Below are positions 26,429-40,404 of a DNA stretch of 64,000 nucleotides, one piece after another. Position 1 is the stretch's first letter, and every line of letters starts with the position of its first letter. The notes under the pieces are model-generated. The model was not told the DNA's origin and searched no databases. It saw only the letters and a program-made list of their open reading frames with translations. The translations under genes were made by a program, and so were the position numbers. Source of the stretch: Phocoena phocoena (Eukaryota; Chordata; Mammalia; Artiodactyla; Phocoenidae); assembly GCF_963924675.1 (NCBI RefSeq), contig NW_027077445.1, positions 310,001 to 374,000 on the forward strand. The letters are read 5' to 3'.

Positions 26429-28173
26429 AATTCACTCAGGGCATGTGATGCAACCGGGATTGACCACATCTACACCCAGAGCTGGTTGAGACATAAGGCT
26501 GGACACTTCAGGCTGATAGCATTGGTGAGTTTCTGTGAGCAAATGCAGACCCTTTGACGTCATACTGCATGGTACCCATTCCATGGGTCCCAACTCTCCA
26601 GGTTCAAGGCATTCTTCCTCCAGCTAAAACATGCATGGGAAACCCAGAGTATCGTCCACCGTGTGATTGGGAAACGATTTAAAATGCATCTCAGTTTTCG
26701 TATCCTGGTCCTCGGGTTCACCATTCCAGATGCTTTACTAACACTCTCCCCGTTTGGAGAGTCAGTGCCTTTAACCTCCTGTTTGGCACAGCTTGCAATT
26801 TCTGTGCAAGATGAACAGGAATAGGGAGAACCAATGAGAGACTAGCTGTAGGTGTCTGCATGGGCAAGTGTAACGCTCATTGCCCACCAGGAAGAGGAAT
26901 TAAACAAAGGCTCAGCGTGCCCTGGTGAAAACAGATTAGGGCCTGAAGCAATCCTGCGGTTTTGTGCCCAGCTCACAAGAAAGCGAGTTGAAGAAAGGAG
27001 CTCAGGGGCACTGTAATTCACAAACCTGCAGAGTTATAAATGACAGATATCCTCCAAAAATACATTGAAGTAAGCCTGCGAAGGGGACTTGAAAGCGGGG
27101 CAGAATTTTAGGAAAACGATTTCAGGGGTAGAATGGAATTGCCCTGAAAGCATAGGAAAAGAGGCAGAAGGTCGACAATGATGCACTTGGCCAAAAAGGG
27201 CGTATGCGTTTTTTCCTGAATATATTCAGGAAAAAACGCATACGCCCTTTTTGGCCAACCAAGCAAGCCTGTAAGGGAAATCTGCACTACAATGAAGTCT
27301 CACTGCCCCCCGGGCAAAAGGGCCATCTGAAAAAAGTGTAAAATCCAGAAAGGTAGGACAGTATATGGAAAACAGGGAGCCTTGTTATGCTGATTGGCAG
27401 GATGTAAATTGCCAGCAGCCACCCTGGAGAATTGTATGGTGTTTCCTGAAACACGTAAGAAACAAAGCAACACAGCCTATGGCACTTCCACTTATGGTCC
27501 TATAGCTTACGGAAATTAAAATCAAAAACAGACAGCCAGCCCAATATTTGGGACGGCTGTGTTCACAAGAAGCTCGTCTACAGTATCAGGTAAATATCCG
27601 AGAAAGCAAAAAATGGATAAAGAAGTTGTGGCACGTACGTACAATGCAATATCACTCAGCAATGAAATCTGTGTCATCAGGCCCGTAGCGGCATAGTGAG
27701 TGGATGCAGGTACGGTGATTCTACGTGAACTACGTCACACAGAAAAAGAAATATCATAAGATATCACTAATACACGGAATGAAAATTTGACTAAACATGA
27801 ATTGAATTACAAAACAGAACAGGGTCTCAAATTTAGAAAACCAACTAGTGCTTGCTTATGGGGAAGGCGCCTTGGGGTGCTGCATAAAACCAGAGACTGA
27901 AATTAGCAAAGATAACTTTCCATAAGCCAAATATGTAATAGACAAGACCTACTCCTTGCTCAACGAAATGGACCCAACACCACATATTCAACGTCTAGGA
28001 ATATACCTGACTAGGAAGAATCTTAAAACCCATGGATATATATGTCTCCGTAAGGGAATCAAGCGTGTGTACAGCGGCCGAAACGCAGCAGTGAAAATCC
28101 GATAAATCCCATTATCAAAATAAATTTCGAAAACAAAACACAAAGACAGTGAAATAGAGAGCAATTCTTAAAT
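26429..28173 (+). repeat. Satellite unit U16 (subtype A)
   Basis: 1,745 bp. The palindrome at 27187-27258 is perfect. It has CAGCCAGCCCAATATT and a shortened GGGGAAGGCGCC near 27,860. Confidence 0.88.
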
Positions 28174-29925
28174 AATTCACTCAGGGCATGTGATGCAACC
28201 GGGATTGACCACATCTACACCCAGAGCTGGTTGAGACATAAGGCTGGACACTTCAGGCTGATAGCATTGGTGAGTTTCGGTGAGCAAATGCAGACCCTTT
28301 GAAGTCATACTGCATGGTACCCATTCCATGGGTCCCAACTCTCCAGGTTCAAGGGATTCTTCCTCCAGCTAAAACATGCATGGGAAACCCAGAGTATCGT
28401 CCACCGTGTGATTGGGAAACGATATAAATGCATCTCAGTTTTCGTATCCTGGTCCTCGGGTTCACCATTCCAGATGCTTTACTAACACTCTCCCCGCTAG
28501 GAGAGTCAGTGCCTTTAACCTCCTCTTTGGCACAGCTTGCAATTTCTGTGCAAGATGAACAGGAATAGGGAGAACAAATGAGAGACTAGCAGTAGGTGTC
28601 TGCACGGGCAAATGTAACGCTCATTGTCCACCAGGAAGAGGAATTAACCAAAGGCTCAGCGTGCCCTGCCGGAAACAGATTAGGGCCTGAAGCAATCCTG
28701 CGGTTTTGTGCGCAGCTCACAAGAAAGCGAGTTGAAGAAAGGAGCTCAGGGGCACTGTAATTCACAAACCTGCAGAGTTATAAATGACAGCTATCCTCCA
28801 AAAGTATATTGAAGTAAGCCTGCGAAGGGGCCTTGAAAGCGGGGCAGAATTTCAGGAAAACGATTGCAGGGGGTAGACTGGATTTGCCCTAAAAGCATAG
28901 GAAAAGAGGCACAACGTCAACAATGATGCACTTGGCCAAAAAGTGCGTATGCGTTTTTTCCTGAATATATTCAGGAAAAAACGCATACGCCCTTTTTGGC
29001 CAACCAAGCAAGCCTGTAAAGGAAATCTGCACTAAAATGAAATCTCACTGCCCCCCCCCCCCGGGCAAAAGGACCATCTGAAAAAAGTGTAAAATCCAGA
29101 AAGGTAGGACAGGATATGGAGAACAGGGAGCCTTGTTATGCTGATTGGCAGGATGTAAATTGTGAACTGCCACCCTGGAGAAGTGTATGGTGTTTTCTGA
29201 AACACGTAAGAAATAAAGCAACACAGCCTATGGCAATTGCACTTATGGTCCTATTGCTTAGGGAAATTAAAATCAAAAACAGAGAGCCACCCCAAAGTTT
29301 GGGATGGCTGCGTTCCCAAGAAGCTCGTCTACAGTACCAGGTAAATATCCCAGAAAGCAAAAAATGGATAAAGAAGTTGTGGCACGTACGTGCAATGCAA
29401 TATCACTCAGCAATGAAATCTGTGTCATCAGGCCCGTAGCGGCATAGTGAGTGGATGCAGGTACAGTGATTCTACGTGAACTACGTCACACAGAAAAAGA
29501 AACATCATAAGATATCACTAATACACGGAATGTAAACTTGACTACAAATGAACTGAATTACAAAACAGAACTGGGTCTCAAATTTAGAAAACCAACTAGT
29601 GCTTGCTTATGGGGAAAGGTGCCTTGGGGTGCTACATAAAACCAGAGACTGAAATTAGCACAGATAACATGCCATAATCCAAATATGTAATAGACAAGAC
29701 CTACTCCTTGCTCAACGAAATGGACTCAACACCACATATTCAACGCTTAGGAATATACCTGACTAAGAAGAATCTTATAACCCATGGATATATATGTCTC
29801 CGTAAGAGAATCAAGCGTGTGTACAGCGGCATAAATGCAGCAGTGAAAATCCGATAAATCCCATTATCAAAATAAATTTCGAAAACAAAACACAAAGACA
29901 GTGAAATAGAGAGCAATTCTTAAAT
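28174..29925 (+). repeat. Satellite unit U17 (subtype B2)
   Basis: 1,752 bp, the longest unit without an insertion, because the C run after ACTG is 12 bases long (29,051-29,062) instead of about 6. The palindrome at 28932-29003 has one mismatch (left 13 G to T). Confidence 0.88.
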
Positions 29926-31670
29926 AATTCACTCAGGGCATGTGATGCAACCGGGATTGACCACATCTACACCCAGAGCAGGTTGACACATAAGGCTGGA
30001 CACTTCAGGCTGATAGCATTGGTGAGTTTCGGTGAGCAAATGCAGACCCTTTGAAGTCATACTGCATGGTACCCATTCCATGGGTCCCAACTCTCCAGGT
30101 TCAAGGGATTCTTCCTCCAGCTAAAACATGCATGGGAAACCCAGAGTATCGTCCACCGTGTGATTGGGAAACGATTTAAAATGCATCTCCGTTTTCGTAT
30201 CCTGGTCCTCGGGTTCACCATTCGAGATGCTTTACTAACACTCTCCCCGCTTGGAGAGTCAGTGCCTTTAACCTCCTCTTTGGCACAGCTTGCAATTTCT
30301 GTGCAAGATGAACAGGAATAGGGAGAACCAATGAGAGACTAGCTGTAGGTGTCTGCACGGGCAAATGTAACCCTCATTGCCCACCAGGAAGAGGAATTAA
30401 ACAAAGGCTCAGTGTGCCCTGCCGGAAACAGATTAGGGCCTGAAGCAATCCTGCGGTTTTGGGCTCAGCTCACAAGAAAACGAGTTGAAGAAAGGAGCTC
30501 AGGGGCACTGTAATTCACAAACCTGCAGAGTTATAAATGACAGCTATCCTCCAACAATATATTGAAGTAAGCCTGCGAAGGGGACTTGAAAGCGGGGCAG
30601 AATTTCAGGAAAACGATTGCAGGGGGTAGACTGGAATTGCCCTGAAAGCATAGGAAAAGAGGCAGAACGTCGACAATGATGCACTTGGCCAAAAAGTGCG
30701 TATGCGTTTTTTCTTGAATATATTCAGGAAAAAACGCATACGCCCTTTTTGGCCAACCAAGCAAGCCTGTAAAGGAAATCTGCACTACAAAGAAGTCTCA
30801 CTGCCCCCCGGGCAAAAGGGCCATCTGAAAAAAGTGTAAAATCCAGAAAGGTAGGACAGGATATGGAGAACAGGGAGCCTTGTTATGCTGATTGGCAGGA
30901 TGTAAATTGTGAACAGCCACCCTGGAGAAGTGTACGGTGTTTCCTGAAACACGTAAGAAACAAAGCAACACAGCCTATGGTACTTCCACTTATGGTCCTA
31001 TAGCTTACGGAAATTAAAATCAAAAACAGACAGCCACCCCAATATTTGGGATGGCTGTGCTCACAAGAAGCTCGTCTACAGTATCAGGTAAATATCCCAG
31101 AAAGCAAAAAATGGATAAAGAAGTTGTGGCACGTACGTACAATGCAATATCACTCAGCAATGAAATCTGTGTCATCAGGCCCGTAGCGGCATAGTGAATG
31201 AGCAGATACGGTGAATCTACGTGAACTACGTCACACAGAAAAAGAAACATCATAAGATATCACTAATACACGGAATGTAAACTTGACTACACATGAACAG
31301 AATTACAAAGCAGAACAGGGTCTCAAATTTAGAAAACCAACTAGTGCTTGCTTATGGGGAAAGGTGCGTTGGGGTGCTGCATAAAACCAGAGACTGAAAT
31401 TAGCACAGATAACTTTCCATAAGCCAAATATGTAATAGACAAGACCTACTCCTTGCTCAACGAAATGGACACAACACCACATATTCAACGCCTAGGAATA
31501 TACCTGACTAGGAAGAATCTTAAAACCCATGGATATATATGTTTCCGTAAGAGAATCAAGCATGTGTACAGCGGCCGAAACGCAGCAGTGAAAATCCGAT
31601 AAATGCCATTATCAAAATAAATTTCGAAAACAAAACACAAAGACAGTGAAATAGAGAGCAATTCTTAAAT
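29926..31670 (+). repeat. Satellite unit U18 (subtype A)
   Basis: 1,745 bp. The palindrome at 30685-30756 has left-arm changes at 13 and 30. A short deletion changes GAGTGGATGCAG to GAATGAGCAG near 31,196. The end carries GTTTCCGTAAG and AAATGCCATTATC, shared with U19. Confidence 0.88.
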
Positions 31671-33418
31671 AATTCACTCAGGGCATGTGATGCAACCGGG
31701 ATTGACCACATCTACACCCAGAGCTGGTTGAGACATAAGGCTGGACACTTCAGGCTGATAGCATTGGTGAGTTTCGGTGAGCAAATGCAGACCCTTTGAA
31801 GTCATACTGCATGGTACCCATTCCATGGGTCCCAACTCTCCAGGTTCAAGGGATTCTTCCTCCAGCTAAAACATGCATGGGAAACCCAGAGTATCGTCCA
31901 CCGTGTGATTGGGAAACGATTTAAAATGCATCTCAGTTTTCGTATCCTGGTCCTCGGGTTCACCATTCCAGATGCTTTACTAACACTCTCTCCGCTTGGA
32001 GAGTCAGTGCCTTTAACCTCCTCTTTGGCACAGCTTGCAATTTCTGTGCAAAATGAACAGGAATAGGGAGAACCAATGAGAGACTAGCTATAGGTGTCTG
32101 CACGGGCAAATGTAATGCTCATTTCCCACCAGGAAAAGGAATTAACCAAAGGCTCAGAGTGCCCTGCTGGAAACAGATTAGGGCCTGAAGCAATCCTGCG
32201 GTTTTGTGCCCAGCTCACAAGAAAGCGAGTTGAAGAAAGGAGCTCAGGGGCACTGTAATTCACAATCCTGCAGAGTTATAAAAAACAGCTATCCTCCAAA
32301 AATATATTGAAGTAAGCCTGCGAAGGGGACTTGAAAGCGGGGCAGAGTTTCAGGAAAACCATTGCAGGGGGTAGACTGGAATTGCCCTGAAAGCATAGGA
32401 AAAGAGGCAGAAGGTCGACAATGATGCACTTGGCCAAAAAGGGCGTATGCGTTTTTTCCTGAATATATTCAGGAAAAAACGCATACGCCCTTTTTGGCCA
32501 ACCAAGCAAGCCTGTAAAGGAAATCTGCACTACAATGAAGTCTCACTGCCCCCTTGGGCAAAAGGGCCATTTGAAAAAAGTGTAAAATCCAGAAAGGTAG
32601 GACAGGATATGGAGAACAGGCAGCCTTGTTATGCTGATTGGCAGGATGTAAATTGCCAACAGCCACCATGGAGAAGTGTATGGTGTTTCCTAAAACACAT
32701 AAGAAACAAAGCAACACAGCCTATGGCACTTCCACATATGGTCCTATAGCTTACGGAAATTAAAATCAAAAACTGACAGCCACCCCAATATTTGGGACGG
32801 CTGTGTTCACAAGAAGCTCATCTACAGTATCAGGTAAATATCCCAGAAGGCAAAAAATGGATAAAGAAGTTGTGGCACGTACGTACAATGCAATATCACT
32901 CAGCAATGAAATCTGTGTCATCAGGCCCGTAGCGGCATAATGAGTGGATGCAGGTACGGTGATTCTACGTGAACTACGTCACACAGAAAAAGAAACATCA
33001 TAAGATATCACTAATACACGGAATGTAAACTTGACTACACATGAACTGAATTACAAAACAGAACAGGGTCTCAAATTTAGAAAACCAACTAGTGCTTGCT
33101 TATGGGGAAAGTTGCGTTGGGGTGCTGCATAAAACCAGAGACTGAAAGTAGCACAGATAACTTTCCATAAGCCCAATATGTAATAGACAAGACCTACTCC
33201 TTGCTCAACGAAATGGACCCAACACCACATATTCAACGCCTAGGAATATACCTGACTAGGAAGAATCTTAAAACCCATGGATATATATGTTTCCGTAAGA
33301 GAATCAAGCATGTGTACAGCGGCCGAAACGCAGCAGTGAAAATCTGATAAATGCCATTATCAAAATAAATTTCGAAAACAAAACACAAAGACAGTGAAAT
33401 AGAGAGCAATTCTTAAAT
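31671..33418 (+). repeat. Satellite unit U19 (subtype A)
   Basis: 1,748 bp. The palindrome at 32430-32501 is perfect. It is nearly identical to U20 through the left half (GGAAAAGGAATTAACC, TTATAAAAAACAGC, AAAACCATTGCAGG), a recent duplicate. Confidence 0.88.
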
Positions 33419-35166
33419 AATTCACTCAGGGCATGTGATGCAACCGGGATTGACCACATCTACACCCACAGCTGGTTGAGACATAAGGCTGGACACTTCA
33501 GGCTGATAGCATTGGTGAGTTTCGGTGAGCAAATGCAGACCCTTTGAAGTCATACTGCATGGTACCCATTCCATGGGTCCCAACTCTCCAGGTTCAAGGG
33601 ATTCTTCCTCCAGCTAAAACATGCATGGGAAACCCAGAGTATCGTCCACCGTGTGATTGGGAAACGATTTAAAATGCATCTCAGTTTTCGTATCCTGGTC
33701 CTCGGGTTCACCATTCCAGATGCTTTACTAACACTCTCCCCGCTTGGAGAGTCAGTGCCTTTAACCTCCTCTTTGGCACAGCTTGCAATTTCTGTGCAAA
33801 ATGAACAGGAATAGGGAGAACCAATGAGAGACTAGCTATAGGTGTCTGCACGGGCAAATGTAATGCTCATTTCCCACCAGGAAAAGGAATTAACCAAAGG
33901 CTCAGAGTGCCCTGCTGGAAACAGATTAGGGCCTGAAGCAATCCTGCGGTTTTGTGCCCAGCTCACAAGAAAGCGAGTTGAAGAAAGGAGCTCAGGGGCA
34001 CTGTAATTCACAAACCTGCAGAGTTATAAAAAACAGCTATCCTCCAAAAATATATTGAAGTAAGCCTGCGAAGGGGACTTGAAAGCGGGGCAGAGTTTCA
34101 GGAAAACCATTGCAGGGGGTAGACTGGAATTGCCCTGAAAGCATAGGAAAAGAGGCAGAAGGTCGACAATGATGCACTTGGCCAAAAAGGGCGTATGCGT
34201 TTTTTCCTGAATATATTCAGGAAAAAACGCATACGCCCTTTTTGGCCAACCAAGCAAGCCTGTAAAGGAAATCTGCACTACAATGAAGTCTCACTGCCCC
34301 CCTGGGCAAAAGGGCCATCTGAAAAAAGTGTAAAATCCAGAAAGGTAGGACAGGATATGGAGAACAGGGAGCCTTGTTATGCCGATTGGCAGGATGTAAA
34401 TTGCCAACAGCCACCATGGAGAAGTGTATGGTGTTTCCTAAAACACATAAGAAACAAAGCAACACAGCCTATGGCACTTCCACATATGGTCCTATAGCTT
34501 ACGGAAATTAAAATCAAAAACTGACAGCCACCCCAATATTTGGGACGGCTGTGTTCACAAGAAGCTCGTCTACAGTATCAGGTAAATATCCCAGAAAGCA
34601 AAAAATAGATAAAGAAGTTGTGGCACGTACGTACAATGCAATATCACTCAGCAATGAAATCTGTGTCATCAGGCCCGTAGCGGCATAATGAGTGGATGCA
34701 GGTACGGTGATTCTACGTGAACTACGTCACACAGAAAAAGAAACATCATAAGATATCACTAATACACGGAATGTAAACTTGACTACACATGAACTGAATT
34801 ACAAAACAGAACAGGGTCTCAAATTTAGAAAACCAACTAGTGCTTGCTTATGGGGAAAGGTGCGTTGGGGTGCTGCATAAAACCAGAGACTGAAATTAGC
34901 ACAGATAACATTCCATAAGCCAAATATGTAAAAGACAAGACCTACTCCTTGCTCAACGAAATGGACCCAACACCACATATTCAACGCCTAGGAATATACC
35001 TGACTAGGAAGAATCTTAAAACCCATGGATATATATGTCTCCATAAGAGAATCAAGCGTGTGTACAGCGGCCGAAACGCAGCAGTGAAAATCCGATAAAT
35101 CCCATTATCAAAATAAATTTCGAAAACAAAACACAAAGACAGTGAAATAGAGAGCAATTCTTAAAT
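33419..35166 (+). repeat. Satellite unit U20 (subtype A)
   Basis: 1,748 bp. The palindrome at 34178-34249 is perfect. It is the near-identical neighbour of U19; the two diverge in the last ~300 bp, where U20 has CCATTATC and U19 has GCCATTATC preceded by CTGATAAA. Confidence 0.88.
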
Positions 35167-36909
35167 AATTCACTCAGGGCATGTGATGCAACCGGGATTG
35201 ACCACATCTACACCCAGAGCTGGTTGAGACATAAGGCTGGACACTTCAGGCTGATAGCATTGGTGAGTTTCGGTGAGCAAATGCAGACCCTTTGAAGTCA
35301 TACTGCATGGTACCCATTCCATGGGTCCCAACTCTCCAGGTTCAAGGGATTCTTCCTCCAGCTAAAACATGCATGGGAAACCCAGAGTATCGTCCACCGT
35401 GTGATTGGGAAACGATTTAAAATGCATCTCAGTTTTCGTATCCTGGTCCTCGGGTTCACCATTCCAGATGCTTTACTAACACTCTCCCCGCTTGGAGAGT
35501 CAATGCCTTTAACCTCCTGTTTGGCACAGCTTGCAATTTCTGTGCAAGATGAACAGGAATAGGGAGAACCAATGAGAGACTAGCTGTAGGTGTCTGCAAG
35601 GGCAAATGTAACGCTCATTGCCCACCAGGAAGAGGAATTAAACAAAGGCTCAGCGTGCCCTGCCGGAAACAGATTAGGGCCTGAAGCAATCCTGCGGTTT
35701 TGTGCCCAGCTCACAAGGAAGCGAGTTGAAGAAAAGAGCTCAGGGGCACTGTAATTCACAAACCTGCAGAGTTATAATTGACAGCTATCATCCAAAAATA
35801 TATTGAAGTAAGCCTGCGAAGGGGACTTGAAAGCGGGGCAGAATTTCAGGAAAACGATTGCAGGGGGTAGACTGGAATTGCCCTGAAAGCATAGGAAAGG
35901 AGGCACAACGTCGACAATGATGCACTTGGCCAGAAAGGGCGAATGCGTTTTTTCCTGAATTCAGGAAAAAACGCATACGCCCTTTTTGGCCAACCAAGCA
36001 AGCCTGTAAAGGAAATCTGCACTACAATGAAGTCTCACTGCCCCCGGGGCAAAAGGGCCATCTGAAAAATGTGTAAAATCCAGAAAAGTAGGACAGGATA
36101 TGGAGAACAGGGAGCCTTGTTATGCTGATTGGCAGGATGTAAATTGCCAACAGCCACCCTGGAGAAGTGTATGGTGTTTCCTGAAACACGTAAGAAATAA
36201 AGCAACACAGCCTATGGCAATTGCACTTATGGTCCTATTCCTTAGGGAAATTAAAATCAAAAACAGAGAGCCACCCCAAAGTTTGGGACGGCTGTGTTTC
36301 CAAGAAGCTCTTCTACAGTATCAGGTAAATATCCCAGAAAGCAAAAAATGGATAAAGAAGTTGTGGCACGTACGTACAATGCAGTATCACTCAGCAATGA
36401 AATCTGTGTCATCAGGCCCGTAGCGGCATAGTGAGTGGATGCAGGTACGGTGATTCTACGTGAACTACGTCACACAGAAAAAGAAACATCATAAGATATC
36501 ACTAATACACGGAATGTAAACTTGACTACACATGAACTGAATTACAAAACAGAACAGGGTCTCAAATATAGAAAACCAACTAGTGCTTGCTTATGGGGAA
36601 AGGTGCCTTGGGGTGCTGCATAAAACCAGAGACTGAAATTAGCACAGATAACATTCCATAAGCCAAATATGTAAAAGACAAGACCTACTCCTTGCTCAAC
36701 GAAATGGACCCAACACCACATATTCAACGCCTAGGAATATACCTGACTAGGAAGAATCTTAAAACCCATGGATATATATGTCTCCATAAGAGAATCAAGC
36801 GTGTGTACAGCGGCCGAAACGCAGCAGTGAAAATCCGATAAATCCCATTATCAAAATAAATTTCGAAAACAAAACACAAAGACAGTGAAATAGAGAGCAA
36901 TTCTTAAAT
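35167..36909 (+). repeat. Satellite unit U21 (U12-like left, B1 right)
   Basis: 1,743 bp. The palindrome (35926-35993) has the same 4-base central loss and left-arm changes as U12. The U12-like block spans about 35,597-36,115, and the sequence beyond it is subtype B1, so this unit is a visible recombinant. Confidence 0.9.
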
Positions 36910-38655
36910 AATTCACTCAGGGCATGTGATGCAACCGGGATTGACCACATCTACACCCAGAGCTGGTTGAGACATAAGGCTGGACACTTCAGGCTGATAG
37001 CATTGGTGAGTTTCGGTGAGCAAATGCAGACCCTTTGAAGTCATACTGCATGGTACCCATTCAATGGGTCCCAACTCTCCAGGTTCAAGGGATTCTTCCG
37101 CCAGCTAAAACATGCATGGGAAACCCAGAGTATCGTCCACCGTGTGATTGGGAAATGATTTAAAATGCATCTCAGTTTTCGTATCCTGGTCCTCGGGTTC
37201 ACCATTCCAGATGCTTTACTAACACTCTCCCCGCTTGGAGAGTCAGTGCCTTTAACCTCCTCTTTGGCACAGCTTGCAATTTCTGTGCAAAATGAACAGG
37301 AATAGGGAGAACCAATGAGAGACTAGCTATAGGTGTCTGCACGGGCAAATGTAATGCTCATTTCCCACCAGGAAGAGGAATTAACCAAAGGCTCAGAGTG
37401 CCCTGCTGGAAACAGATTAGGGCCTGAAGCAATCCTGCGGTTTTGTGCCCAGCTTACAAGAAAGCGAGTTGAAGAAAGGAGCTCAGGGGCACTGTAATTC
37501 ACAATACTGCAGAGTTATAAAAAACAGCTATCCTCCAAAAATATATTGAAGTAAGCCTGCGAAGGGGACTTGAAAGCGGGGCAGAGTTTCAGGAAAACCA
37601 TTGCAGGGGGTAGACTGGAATTGCCCTGAAAGCATAGGAAAAGAGGCAGAACGTCGACAATGATGCACTTGGCCAAAAAGGGCGTATCCGTTTTTTCCTG
37701 AATATATTCAGGAAAAAACGCATACGCCCTTTTTGGCCACCCAAGCATGCCTGTAAAGTAAATCTGCACTACAATAAAGTCTCACAGCCACCCGGGCAAA
37801 AGGGCCATCTGAAAAAAGTGTAAAATCCAGAAAGGTAGGACAGGATATGGAGAAGAGGGAGCCTTGTTATGCTGATTGGCAGGATGTAAATTGCCAGCAG
37901 CCACCCTGGAGAAGTGTATGGTGTTTCCTGAAACACGTAAGAAATACAGCAACACAGCCTATGGCAATTGCACTTATGGTCCTATTCCTTAGGGAAATTA
38001 AAATCAAAAACAGAGAGCCACCCCAAAGTTTGGGACGGCTGTGTTCCCAAGAAGCTCGTCTACAGTACCAGGTAAATATCCCAGAAAGCAAAAATGGATA
38101 AAGAAGTTGTGGCACGTACGTGCAATGCAGTAACACTCAGCAATGAAATCTGTGTCATCAGGCCCGTAGCGGCAAAGTGAGTGGATGCATGTACGGTGAT
38201 TCTACGTGAACTACGTCACACTGAAAAAGAAACATCATAAGATATCACTAATACACGGAATGTAAACTTGACTACACGTGAACTGAATTACAAAACAGAA
38301 CAGGGTCTCAAATTTAGAAAACCAACTAGTGCTTGCTTATGGGAAAAGGTGCCTTGGGGTGCTGCATAAAACCAGAGACTGAAATTAGCACAGATAACTT
38401 TCCATAAGCCAAATATGCAATAGACAAGACCTACTCCTTGCTCAATGAAATGGACCCAACACCACATATTCAACGCCTAGGAATATACCTGACTAGGAAA
38501 AATCTTAAGACACATGGATATATATGTCTCCGTAAGAGAATCAAGCGTGTGTACAGCGGCCGAAACGCAGCAGTGAAAATCCGATAAATCCCATTATCAA
38601 AATAAATTTCAAAAACAAAACACAAAGACAGTGAAATAGAGAGCAATTCTTAAAT
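36910..38655 (+). repeat. Satellite unit U22 (subtype B1)
   Basis: 1,746 bp. The left half resembles U19/U20 (TTATAAAAAACAGC, AATGCTCATTTCCC) and the right half resembles U14. The palindrome at 37669-37740 has mismatches at left 20 and right 36. Confidence 0.88.
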
Positions 38656-40404
38656 AACTCACTCAGGGCATGTGATGCAACCGTGATAGCCCACATCTAC
38701 ACCCAAAGCTGGTTGAGACATAAGGCTGGACACTTCAGGCTGATAGCATTGGTGAGTTTCGGTGAGCAAATGCAGACCCTTTGAAGTCATACTGCATGGT
38801 ACCCATTGCATGGGTCCCAACTCTCCAGGTTCAAGGGATTCTTCCTCCAGCTAAAACATGCATGGGAAACCCAGAGTATCGTCCACCGTGTGATTGGGAA
38901 ACGATTTAAAATGCATCTCAGTTTTCGTATCCTGGTCCTCGGGTTCACCATTCCAGATGCTTTACTAACACTCTCCCCGCTTGGAGAGTCAGTGCCTTTA
39001 ACCTCCTCTTTGGCACAGCTTGCAATTTCTGTGCAAGATGAACAGGAATAGGGAGAACCAATGAGAGACTAGCTGTAGGTGTCTGCACGGGCAAATGTAA
39101 CGCTCATTGCCGACCAGGAAGAGGAATTAAACAAAGGCTCAGCGTGCCCTGCTGAAAACAGATTAGGGCCTGATGCAATCCTGCTGTTTTGTGCCCAGCT
39201 CACAAGAAAGGGAGTTGAAGAATGGAGCTCAGGGGCACTGTAATTCACAAACCTGCAGAGTTATAAATGACAGCTATCCTCCAAAAATATATTGAAGTAA
39301 GCCTGCGAAGGGGACTTGAAAGCGGGGCAGAATTTCAGGAAAACGATTGCATGCGGGTAGACTGTAATTGCCCTGAAAGCATAGGAAAAGAGGCACAACG
39401 TCAACAATGATGCACTTGGCCAAAAAGGGCGTATGCGTTTTTTCCTGAATATATTCAGGAAAAAACGCATACGCCCTTTTTGGCCAACCAAGCAAGCCTG
39501 TAATGGAAATCTGCACTACAATGAAATCTCACTGCCCCCCTGGGCAAAAGGGCCATCTGAAAAAAGTGTAAAATCCAGAAAGGTAGGACAGGATATGGAG
39601 AACAGGGAGCCTTGTTATGCTGATTGGCAGGATGTAAATTGCCAACAGCCACCCTGGAGAAGTGTATGGTGTTTCCTGAAACACATAAGAAATAAAACAA
39701 CACAGCCTACGGCAATTGCACTTATGGTCCTATTGCTTAGGGAAATTAAAATCAAAAATAGAGAGCCACCCCAAAGTTTGGGACGGCTGTGTTCCCAAGA
39801 AGCTCGTCTACAGTACCAGGTAAATATCCCAGAAAGCAAAAAATGGATAAAGAAGTTGTGAAACGTACATACAATGCAATATCACTCAGCAATGAAATCG
39901 GTGTCATCAGGCGCGTAGCGGCATAGTCAGTGGATGCAGATACGGTTATTCTACGTGAACTACGTCACACAGAAAAAGAAACATCATAAGATATCACTAA
40001 TTCACGGAATGTAAACTTGACTACACATGAACTGAATTACAAAACAGAACAGGGTCTCAAATTTAGAAAACCAACTAGTGCTTGCTTATGGGGAAAGGTG
40101 CCTTGGGGTGCTGCATAAAACCAGAGACTGAAATTAGCACAGATAACATTCCATAAGCCAAATATGTAGTAGACAAGACCTACTCCTTGCTCAACGAAAT
40201 GGACTCAACACCACATATTCAACGCCTAGGAATATACCTGACTAGGAAGAAACTAAAAACCCATGGATATATATGTCTCCGTAAGAGAATCAAGCGTGTG
40301 TACAGCGGCCGAAACGCAGCAGTGAAAATCCGATAAATCCCATTATCAAAATAAATTTCAAAAACAAAACACAAAGACAGTGAAATAGAGAGCTATTCTT
40401 AAAT
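38656..40404 (+). repeat. Satellite unit U23 (subtype B2)
   Basis: 1,749 bp. The palindrome at 39416-39487 is perfect. It matches U15 until about 39,857 and then switches to a different variant (GTGAAACGTACATAC). Confidence 0.88.
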
